From a virus, in the IMG/VR virus record IMGVR_UViG_3300020207_001230, positions 1 to 23,399 of that record: DNA of 23,399 bases. One strand, written 5' to 3'. The notes under the pieces are model-generated. The model ran no database searches. It worked only from the letters and a program-made list of their open reading frames with translations, and was not told the origin of the DNA. The position numbers were made by a program, and so were the translations under genes. Of this stretch, positions 13,850-20,614 are shown one piece after another (positions within the stretch are counted from its first letter, which is position 1; each line of letters begins with the position of its first letter).

Positions 13850-15406
13850 CTATCCAAATAAATCGGCTACTGCCAACGGCTCCTCATATTCTTTTTTCTT
13901 TTTACCCTTTACCGCTTCTACAAACTCTTCAGTTTTCACAGAAGCATCTTCGAACTCCATGAAGTCGGGGGTTGTTGAAATATTTTGAACACGTGAGCCT
14001 TCACATTTACGCAAGAATGCTTTGTAATCAGTAAGCATTTGCATCGGGTTATCAGAGACAAATAGTTCTTCTACAAACTTAGCAAAGTATAGCACCTTAT
14101 CTGGTACAACTTCTGACAAAACATTTGTTTTGCCTAAGTTCATACTGCGAATATCAATTTTGTCTCGTACCATTTCATACTCATGGTCAAATCTGCGAAT
14201 AGCATCTTGCATACCACGAATATGATATTCGGCATTATGTGCTTGAATTAAAATGTACGATAGACTATCCCAACTTGATTTTGCTTCCTTATTGTTGCGA
14301 TTTAGATCCCCAGGTCGCATGTAATTCACATCACGCATGGTCAAGCGTGATCCAATCTCACCCTCAAACATCCAAGGTTGATTGTCATTACTCAAATCTT
14401 GTCGCCACTTCAACTGTTTATTTTTGTAACTCCAAGCATTCGCATTCAAGTCGGGATAGTCGTACGCCAATCCTTTTGATGCGGTTATATAGGGAGAGGC
14501 AGCATCAAAAGAGATTGTGATATTTGGATTAACATGTTCTCTTAGTTGTCGTTGGATTGCTGTTAACATAGCACCCCAAGGGAGAACGCTGATACCAAGA
14601 GTGTGAATCCAAACATCAGATTGATCTTCTTGTCCAAGAAGACCATCATCACGTAAACGAATTAGTCTACGTAATAATAATTCCGCATCACCAGCATGGT
14701 CGCCCGCCATAGCGTAACCTTCAAATGCTCTATCACCAAACACTTTCTTATCATTAAAATGTTTAACACGCTCATACCACTTCTCACTAGTATCCCAGTT
14801 AGAACCATGTAGAGTGTTTAAGAACTTTGTTTTGCCCGGTGTGCGGTTATTAATGAAATATTCATGGTTAAAGATAGTTTTTTCAACGCATTCTTCCCAA
14901 TTTTGAATACCGTTTTTATCACGGTATTGAGGCAAACACGCCCAACCTGGAATATCAAGTGTCATAGAATAGTCACAATATTCTTCTAACCATACCATAA
15001 TACCGTGTCTTGCTTCATGCCAACTACCTTCACTATCATAGAATTTGTTCCAGTCTAGTTTCCAAGCACCAGTACCAATCTGATACCCGCCACTATCTCC
15101 TACTAGAACTGTTGTTTCACGGTCACGATTGACAACCATACCATCATCAATCTTTGATCCTTCTAAATCTAAGTTAGCATGTCCAGCAGAATAAAGACCA
15201 TGTGAATAATATACATAGCCTTTATCCTTATCAAAGATATTCAAACCATCTAATTTATGTTCAAATCCATCAGGTATACGTTCAGGTGGGAACATATCAG
15301 TAGCATCTGCGTAATGCTGAGAAATTTTACGAACATAAAAGTTTGATATCGCAGGTAGAAAGATAGCGTATCCTGCGTTTAGGTTATCTTTACCCAAATC
15401 TTTCAT
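13850..15406 (-). CDS. dpdA: DpdA-like DNA 7-deazaguanine transglycosylase (TGT fold)
   Basis: DpdA enzymes exchange guanine in DNA for a 7-deazaguanine base and are related to tRNA-guanine transglycosylase. In this 518-residue protein VLVGDSGGYQ (100-109) matches the TGT DSGG(F/Y)Q motif with Asp104. DYSMTLDIPGWA (145-156) matches the substrate-binding strand. AMAGDHAGD (232-240) and HTLGIS (268-273) match the glycine-rich phosphate-site region, and ISFDAASPY (298-306) offers Asp301 as the likely nucleophile. The CxCxxC zinc motif of bacterial TGT is absent. A lysine-rich linker (500-506) leads to a C-terminal LAVADLFG resembling a clamp-binding tail. It lies 3 bases after gp45. Free TGT of RNA substrate is the alternative. 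Confidence 0.85.
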   Translation of the reverse strand: MKDLGKDNLNAGYAIFLPAISNFYVRKISQHYADATDMFPPERIPDGFEHKLDGLNIFDKDKGYVYYSHGLYSAGHANLDLEGSKIDDGMVVNRDRETTVLVGDSGGYQIGTGAWKLDWNKFYDSEGSWHEARHGIMVWLEEYCDYSMTLDIPGWACLPQYRDKNGIQNWEECVEKTIFNHEYFINNRTPGKTKFLNTLHGSNWDTSEKWYERVKHFNDKKVFGDRAFEGYAMAGDHAGDAELLLRRLIRLRDDGLLGQEDQSDVWIHTLGISVLPWGAMLTAIQRQLREHVNPNITISFDAASPYITASKGLAYDYPDLNANAWSYKNKQLKWRQDLSNDNQPWMFEGEIGSRLTMRDVNYMRPGDLNRNNKEAKSSWDSLSYILIQAHNAEYHIRGMQDAIRRFDHEYEMVRDKIDIRSMNLGKTNVLSEVVPDKVLYFAKFVEELFVSDNPMQMLTDYKAFLRKCEGSRVQNISTTPDFMEFEDASVKTEEFVEAVKGKKKKEYEEPLAVADLFG

Positions 15407-15409
15407 TAA

Positions 15410-16165
15410 TTAATTTCCTGATTTAGCTGGTAGAATGTATTCATACATACCGATGCCTGAATCTACTTGAATCATCATAGCACCTTGATCTGAGATTTTG
15501 ATGCTCATTGTTGATGTGTCACCTAGTTTCAGAATAGTTAGAACTGTTGATAGTGGGAATGACCAACCTGACTTTAGTTCACCATTTACATTACGTGCGA
15601 ATGTCAAGTCTGCTTTATCTGTTGACGCATCGCCAATTGTGAACTGTAGATCCCCATCTACTGTACGAACTGTGAATAGAGGATCGTATGCTGATAGAAT
15701 AGCTGCTGTCTGTTGCAAGTCTTTGACCGCTTGCTGTGTCGGCATGATTTCTACATCCCACTTCGCCCCTTTGAAGTTTGCTGTTTTAATCTGAGCATCA
15801 ACTAGTTCTGACACGATTACACGATAGTTAGCATTCATAATGCCTGGAATAGTGAAGTTGAATTCTGTTGGAACTTCTTCACCATTACGTTCTTGACGAC
15901 CAATCTCAACATGTGTTGTTACTGCTTCACCTTCATTGTTACGGCTTTCATATCCTAGATAACCAGATAGAACACCGAGACGACCTAGACCGAACTTACC
16001 TGCAAAGTCAGGAACACGATTATGTAGTTTAGCACGAAGAACAACTGTGCGGTCGTCATCCATCGCATCTAGTGTTGTTGCTTCATCATCTGTTGTTACT
16101 TTTACTGCTTGAATGATACCAAGCGAATGTGTGTGTTTCACAATATCTTTTAAAATGTCACGCAT
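15410..16165 (-). CDS. gp45: Sliding clamp, T4 gp45-like
   Basis: The clamp forms a trimeric ring that tethers DNA polymerase to DNA and, in T4, activates late transcription. The 251-residue protein has the two-domain clamp pattern typical of T4-like phages: KTANFKGAKWDVEI (about 126-139), LTFARNVNGELKSGWSFPLS (starting near 188) and a C-terminal SGIGMYEYILPA strand. It is somewhat longer than T4 gp45 (228). AGGAG precedes the ATG at 16165 and a strong sigma70-like promoter lies immediately upstream. Clamp loader genes (44/62) are not in the window. Its neighbours include three proteins with clamp-binding-like tails. Confidence 0.87.
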   Translation of the reverse strand: MRDILKDIVKHTHSLGIIQAVKVTTDDEATTLDAMDDDRTVVLRAKLHNRVPDFAGKFGLGRLGVLSGYLGYESRNNEGEAVTTHVEIGRQERNGEEVPTEFNFTIPGIMNANYRVIVSELVDAQIKTANFKGAKWDVEIMPTQQAVKDLQQTAAILSAYDPLFTVRTVDGDLQFTIGDASTDKADLTFARNVNGELKSGWSFPLSTVLTILKLGDTSTMSIKISDQGAMMIQVDSGIGMYEYILPAKSGN

Positions 16166-16190
16166 TGCGTTCTCCTATATTATTACTCTT

Positions 16191-16219
16191 ACTATATCAC
16201 ATATTAAAGTGTTTGTCAA
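16191..16219 (-). promoter_or_regulatory. Sigma70-like promoter for gp45
   Basis: TTGACA (16219-16214) and TATAGT (16196-16191) are separated by 17 bases on the minus strand. The promoter overlaps the 3' end of the upstream nuclease-like gene. The predicted start near 16184 gives a leader of about 19 bases with AGGAG before the ATG. Only one mismatch in twelve positions. Confidence 0.78.
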
Positions 16220-16814
16220 ATGTATTATCTCTTTTTTCTATCGTTCTACGATTTTTTTTACTGATTCTAATTCTCCAAGATCCAGTGTTTTTATTGTATT
16301 CTCCCCACATCCCTTTATCGTCTGATGTCAATCTTGGCCAGTTACGTGGGTCAGTATCTAGATCCACCTTAGATGTGTTATCTATTTTTCTACAGATTTG
16401 TTCAAACTGTTCTTTGTATAGCTCACCGCCATGAGAACCTTCGGCTGCGTTGATATTATAAGAACCACCAGTTAATCCTAATTCATCATAGCGATCCACA
16501 TAATGCCAATGTTCAGTATGTTTTTTAAACCATTCATATCGCTGATCCTCACTCATATCAGAAAATCTATTATGTGAAATTGTTCCTACTGTAGTTTGTT
16601 TTACATTATAGTTTCCGGTTTTTATACCTACGCCCACTTCTGGTAAATCAGGTTCGTCAAACAGGTCTAGTTTCGCATCACATTGGTTAGCAATCACTTC
16701 CTCAAGGTGTCTACCGATTTTATCTTCGTTGTTTGTTTCTATTTTAATGGATCCAGTTATAACACCTGAGTAGTCATATAAGTCAAGTTCCTTGTGTTTT
16801 GGTTTACGTGCCAT
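16197..16814 (-). CDS. MutH/Sau3AI-like endonuclease candidate
   Basis: MutH and Sau3AI are PD-(D/E)xK nucleases that cut at GATC. The 205-residue protein carries EDKIGRHLEEVI (30-41), resembling the KGxxGQxxE helix, followed by DEPDLPEVGVGIKT (53-66), resembling the MutH D-x6-E-x-K core. Asp56 and Lys65 fall at the expected spacing. The middle acidic residue is Gly63, with Glu59 as a possible substitute. The rest (W-rich 95-105 and a basic C terminus) has no recognised match. It lies between the adenine methyltransferase and the clamp. It could be an active nuclease with a shifted Glu, an inactive binding protein, or unrelated. Confidence 0.5.
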   Translation of the reverse strand: MARKPKHKELDLYDYSGVITGSIKIETNNEDKIGRHLEEVIANQCDAKLDLFDEPDLPEVGVGIKTGNYNVKQTTVGTISHNRFSDMSEDQRYEWFKKHTEHWHYVDRYDELGLTGGSYNINAAEGSHGGELYKEQFEQICRKIDNTSKVDLDTDPRNWPRLTSDDKGMWGEYNKNTGSWRIRISKKNRRTIEKRDNTFDKHFNM

Positions 16815-16836
16815 TTTATACCTTTCTATGTATAGT

Positions 16837-16846
16837 GATTCGAATC
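16837..16846. repeat. 10-base palindrome GATTCGAATC
   Basis: A perfect palindrome in the leader of the nuclease-like gene, overlapping the -10 box of the weak promoter at 16843-16872. The 85-base gap from 16815 to 16899 otherwise holds only that promoter and an AAAGG ribosome binding site. Confidence 0.35.
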
Positions 16847-16872
16847 TATCATAGTTACTAGTGTTTCGTCAA
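16843..16872 (-). promoter_or_regulatory. Weak sigma70-like promoter for the nuclease-like gene
   Basis: TTGACG (16872-16867) and TAGATT (16848-16843) are separated by 18 bases on the minus strand. The predicted start is near 16836, about 22 bases before the ATG at 16814. The -35 box has one mismatch and the -10 box two, so support is moderate. Confidence 0.4.
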
Positions 16873-16899
16873 GAGTTGAATTGGTGTTCGCCTACTGTT

Positions 16900-17475
16900 T
16901 TATTCAAATAAATCATCAAATACTGAGGTTTCATTAGGTTTTTCTTTTCTTGGGTTTGCTGTTGATGGATTGTCAACCCAGTATATTGTATTAGGAGGCA
17001 AAAATCCATGTATGAACCAAGCGTTGCCGAATGGTGGGGATCCTCCTCCAGTGAAGTCAACACGATTGTTGTACACTAATGCTGACATACCATACTCCAT
17101 AAACATCTTACCACGGGCAGAGCCTTGAAAACTTGCTACTGGTAAGAATAGAGCAAAAGGTTTACCCAAATCATAGCAATGTCGGATAAACTTATCTTTT
17201 AGTGAGTAGGGCGGGTTTGTGATTACTCCATCATACACATCACTTGGTGCGCATTCAAAGAAATCTTTACCGTTACTTGGTTCAATCTTGTAACCGAATT
17301 TGGTAAACCCTTCTACAATAAGACCTGACTTACCACTTGTTGCTTCGTAGTAAGTCGCATCTTTGTCTAAGTACTTCAATAAAGGTTCAACACTATCAGG
17401 TGGTGTATAGCACTCGTCTGATGCTGCGTTCCTACCTAAGTTTTGTACTAGTTCTAAGTGTGTCTTTTTTGCCAT
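16900..17475 (-). CDS. NPPY-type DNA adenine methyltransferase-like protein
   Basis: The 191-residue protein has CYTPP (22-26, typical of motif X), YYEATSGKSGLI (42-53, in the place of SAM motif I) and VITNPPYS (84-91, the catalytic motif IV of N6-adenine and N4-cytosine methyltransferases). It is short and lacks an obvious target-recognition domain. Its ATG overlaps the polymerase stop as TAATG. The last eight residues, SVFDDLFE, resemble the clamp-binding tail of the polymerase. DNA is the likely substrate, but RNA cannot be excluded. Confidence 0.72.
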   Translation of the reverse strand: MAKKTHLELVQNLGRNAASDECYTPPDSVEPLLKYLDKDATYYEATSGKSGLIVEGFTKFGYKIEPSNGKDFFECAPSDVYDGVITNPPYSLKDKFIRHCYDLGKPFALFLPVASFQGSARGKMFMEYGMSALVYNNRVDFTGGGSPPFGNAWFIHGFLPPNTIYWVDNPSTANPRKEKPNETSVFDDLFE

Positions 17476-20270
17476 TAGAAATCAAATAAGTTGTCAAATT
17501 GCTCACTAGTGCTTGCTGCGCTCAAATCCCACTTTAGAACACCAATCAAGTTGTCAATCTTTTTATCAATGATTGTTGTTTCCATCAAGTCATGGTCGAA
17601 CGGAAGTTCTTGGAACCATTGTGGGATGCGTGTTTCATCAATCGGATACGCAACACTAGTCATTTTCATTGGGTTGTCTTTTAGTTTGCATACGATAGTT
17701 TTCATACCGTCTACAATCTCAAGTGAATATCTGTCGCTGTTCATATCACGCAGAGTATTCCAATTCAAGGCTGCGCTAACATGTCCTGGAAGATGTGGCT
17801 TTTTCAACTTGTCTTCTGAACTGCGTAGTTTGAAGTCTGCATTCTGTGCTTTCTTAAACTTCGCAACATCGTTCTTAAACTTTGTCAAGTTGTTTACCCG
17901 CTTAGGAGTACCTTTCTCCCAGCCAGGCTTTTCACGGAAGTCTTTCTTAAAGTCTTTGACCATATCAACGACATTATCTTGGTTACCGCCTGTCAGAACT
18001 TTAACAAGAACATCCATTAAGAACTTCTGCATATAGTCTGGAGTATCGCTTCGCTTCAAGTCAAGACCCATAGCTTTCACTTTACCGGGTTTACCATCTA
18101 CATCACGGCGCACACCATCATCATCGTAAATTAACATAGCATAGCGTTTCTTCTTAATAAAGATAGCCATTGTTGCTAAGTTTTCACGACCTGCTGCGAT
18201 AATCTCACCTTGCTTGCGAGGACAGTTAAAGAAGTCTTTCATAAAGTCTGGAAAACTTGCGTTCACTTGATTAGCGATTTCGTCATACATTGTTAACGCA
18301 ATCTCTTTGTCCCATTCAATCTCACCGTTATCAATCTCTTTCTGAAATGTCGGATACATTGAATAGTAGATAGAGTCTGTGTCACCATAGATTACTGAGC
18401 GACCTTTATAGTCGTAAGTCCCATCGATAATCTCATTAGTCTTGCTTCCCATATGTCGTGTAATACAACGACCAGACAGAGTAGTTGACTGACCGATGCG
18501 CTTGTCGTAGAAACGACAACCCTGATTAAGAATCGCACCATATAGGGAGTTCAAGTTAATCTTTTTCACTAGCTGACGTTTATCCCAGAATGCGATTTCT
18601 TCTGCGTCACCACCTTCTTGTGCTTTCTTTTTATTTGCTTGTAGAACTTTACGTTCGGCGTACCAACGTTCTAGCAAACTAGGAATGATACCTTGAATAT
18701 CTTGTTTGAACACAGTTCCGTTCGCACTCATAGCCCAAGGCAGTCCTGAGTTATAAACTAAGTCGTACATTTCAGCACCAGTAAGTTCGTGGTGTTCGCC
18801 ATTTTCCATATCTAGGTGCATCATATTCGTCTTATCTTTTTCATTCATAAAACGAAATTCTTCTGTAGAGAATGTATCTTCCCATGCTTGCGCTGCACCG
18901 AAACCTTTATTAGTACCACCACGTCCTTTTCGAATACGAGACTGTATCATTTCGTCTGTATAATCAGGACGTAGTTGCGCTGTAATAGTTTCAGGACTCA
19001 TGTTTAACGCACGAATGATAGATGGATAAAGTGAGTTAATATCAATACCCGCTACCCACTTTTGAATGCCAATCTGTGGATTAGCAACAAACGCACCCGC
19101 TGCTTTTTGTGCTTCTGCTGCTTCTTCTTCTTCAGCAGTGGGTTCATAATCATCATCCTCGACATCCCAACTACGTTTTTTACGATCAGGAACAACCATA
19201 CCACGTCTGTGCGCCTCGTTGATAATTGCTTGTTCAGTAACAGCAACAGCACCCATAGTTGTCTGAATATTCACAGTATTATCGTGCGCAATCTCGTTAG
19301 CCAAGTCAATGAAACGTAGTTTCTTGTCTAAGTTATCAAGTAGGGCAACGTCTTGTCTGTTATATTCGACAAACTTATAGAAGTCCTGGTTATATAGTTG
19401 GTCAAGTGTGCCTTCATACGCAATCTTGCGCTCACCAAGTTCATACTCACCGATAGCATCAAGTGAATAAGAATGCATTTCATGATATGTATACTTGCGA
19501 TAAAGTTCTAGGTAGTCGAGGTGAATACGACCAAACAAGTTATAACTGACTTGTTCTTTACCATACTTAATCATGTATTTTTCTTTAGGAAGCAAATCCC
19601 ACAAACAAAGTTTACGAGTATGCGACTTACTGAGAACACGTGTGATACGTCTAACAGTGTATGGAATATCGAAACCTTCACTGTTCCAACCACTGAGGAC
19701 ATCAGCATCGTCAATCAACGCTAAGAAGTCATTTAACATATCCGCTTCTGAGAGATACAAGAATGTATTCTCAAATTTATCACATAGTCGCTGTGCTTCT
19801 TCTAGTCCTTCACCGTCACGCATATGAACAGGTGGAATTACAAACGTTACAAGTTGATCTAGCCATTGTAGATGTGTTGTAATCGCTGTGATTGGCATGA
19901 ATGGATCTTCGGGCGGAGCAAATCCTTTGTCCGCATCAAAGTCTACCTCGATATCGAAAAACGCTACATTCAGTTTCGGCGAGTCTTTACCAAGATAGTT
20001 CTCTGCTAAACAACGAACTTCTGGCTTAATGTCGCTTTCGTAAATCTTTTTGTCGCTATTGATACGCAGTTCTTTATGCATATCTTTAGTTCTTTTTACT
20101 TTGATTTGACGAACTTTCTCACCGTGAATAGAAGTATGTTGTCCTCTATCGTCACGCACATAGAATGTACGCCAAGCCGGGAAGTCCTGATATACCCGCT
20201 TCCCGTCACGGCGTTCAACAACATTTACGATGTCTTTATTTTTATCGTAGTATGCGTCTACATAACTCAT
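17475..20270 (-). CDS. gp43: Family B DNA polymerase, T4 gp43-like
   Basis: This is the replicative polymerase with a 3'-5' proofreading domain. In 931 residues (T4 has 898) all motifs are present: Exo I FFDIEVD with Asp106/Glu108, Exo II GWNSEGFD ending at Asp201, Exo III YNRQD ending at Asp307, polymerase motif A DINSLYPS (410-417), motif B KINLNSLYG (570-578) and motif C YGDTDS with Asp630/Asp632. A charged insertion (about 370-390, E-rich) lies between the domains. The C terminus EQFDNLFDF resembles the T4 gp43 clamp-binding tail. The start follows the dsbA-like stop directly. Confidence 0.97.
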   Translation of the reverse strand: MSYVDAYYDKNKDIVNVVERRDGKRVYQDFPAWRTFYVRDDRGQHTSIHGEKVRQIKVKRTKDMHKELRINSDKKIYESDIKPEVRCLAENYLGKDSPKLNVAFFDIEVDFDADKGFAPPEDPFMPITAITTHLQWLDQLVTFVIPPVHMRDGEGLEEAQRLCDKFENTFLYLSEADMLNDFLALIDDADVLSGWNSEGFDIPYTVRRITRVLSKSHTRKLCLWDLLPKEKYMIKYGKEQVSYNLFGRIHLDYLELYRKYTYHEMHSYSLDAIGEYELGERKIAYEGTLDQLYNQDFYKFVEYNRQDVALLDNLDKKLRFIDLANEIAHDNTVNIQTTMGAVAVTEQAIINEAHRRGMVVPDRKKRSWDVEDDDYEPTAEEEEAAEAQKAAGAFVANPQIGIQKWVAGIDINSLYPSIIRALNMSPETITAQLRPDYTDEMIQSRIRKGRGGTNKGFGAAQAWEDTFSTEEFRFMNEKDKTNMMHLDMENGEHHELTGAEMYDLVYNSGLPWAMSANGTVFKQDIQGIIPSLLERWYAERKVLQANKKKAQEGGDAEEIAFWDKRQLVKKINLNSLYGAILNQGCRFYDKRIGQSTTLSGRCITRHMGSKTNEIIDGTYDYKGRSVIYGDTDSIYYSMYPTFQKEIDNGEIEWDKEIALTMYDEIANQVNASFPDFMKDFFNCPRKQGEIIAAGRENLATMAIFIKKKRYAMLIYDDDGVRRDVDGKPGKVKAMGLDLKRSDTPDYMQKFLMDVLVKVLTGGNQDNVVDMVKDFKKDFREKPGWEKGTPKRVNNLTKFKNDVAKFKKAQNADFKLRSSEDKLKKPHLPGHVSAALNWNTLRDMNSDRYSLEIVDGMKTIVCKLKDNPMKMTSVAYPIDETRIPQWFQELPFDHDLMETTIIDKKIDNLIGVLKWDLSAASTSEQFDNLFDF

Positions 20271-20531
20271 TTACAATGTGCGTCCTACAGTTTCTAATAC
20301 AGTTTCTACATCATCAAAGTCTTGTTTCGCCTCTTGTAGGCGTGCTTTGTGTGCGATTGAAATTGCTTTATTTAGAACTGAAGGTTTGATGTCAAGTTCT
20401 TCTGCGATAGCTTTTACAGTATCCCGCAGACCACCTTTAAGGTCATCCACTTCTTGTAGAACTGAACATCCCTCGTCTACAAGCTGTTTTAGTTTTGCTT
20501 TTTCTTCGCTTGAAATATTATCTAATGACAT
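20271..20531 (-). CDS. DsbA-like double-stranded DNA-binding protein
   Basis: T4 DsbA is an 89-residue double-stranded DNA-binding protein linked to late promoters. This 86-residue protein has similar length and layout: a charged N-terminal helix, a middle LRDTVKAIAEELDIKPSVLN segment (about 35-54) that aligns with the T4 IRIRAKDELGV region, then an acidic C-terminal helix (FDDVETVLETV). GAGGAG precedes the ATG at 20531. The stop is immediately followed by the polymerase start, so the two are co-transcribed. The match is by pattern, so function is likely but not certain. Confidence 0.65.
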   Translation of the reverse strand: MSLDNISSEEKAKLKQLVDEGCSVLQEVDDLKGGLRDTVKAIAEELDIKPSVLNKAISIAHKARLQEAKQDFDDVETVLETVGRTL

Positions 20532-20557
20532 GTTATTCTCCTCATAAGATCATAAAA

Positions 20558-20585
20558 AAAGGGAACTCAGAATTGAGTCCCCTTT
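20558..20585 (-). terminator. Rho-independent terminator after the 556-residue gene
   Basis: On the minus strand AAAGGGGACTCA and TGAGTTCCCTTT pair as a 12-base stem with one G-U pair and an AUUC loop, followed directly by a T run (20560-20554). It lies 25 bases after the stop of the gene ending at 20611. The G-U pair forms only in minus-strand RNA, confirming the direction. It overlaps the start region of the promoter at 20586-20614. Confidence 0.9.
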
Positions 20586-20614
20586 AAGATAACACAGAGG
20601 CGTATTAATGTCAA
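20586..20614 (-). promoter_or_regulatory. Sigma70-like promoter for dsbA-like and DNA polymerase
   Basis: TTGACA (20614-20609) and TATCTT (20591-20586) are separated by 17 bases on the minus strand. The -35 box overlaps the stop of the upstream gene. The predicted start near 20579 lies inside the left arm of the terminator. Confidence 0.62.

Noticed and set aside
17492-17497. TTGACA near the end of the polymerase gene as a promoter for the methyltransferase
   Set aside because: No -10 box is present at 16-18 bases, and the genes are coupled by TAATG.
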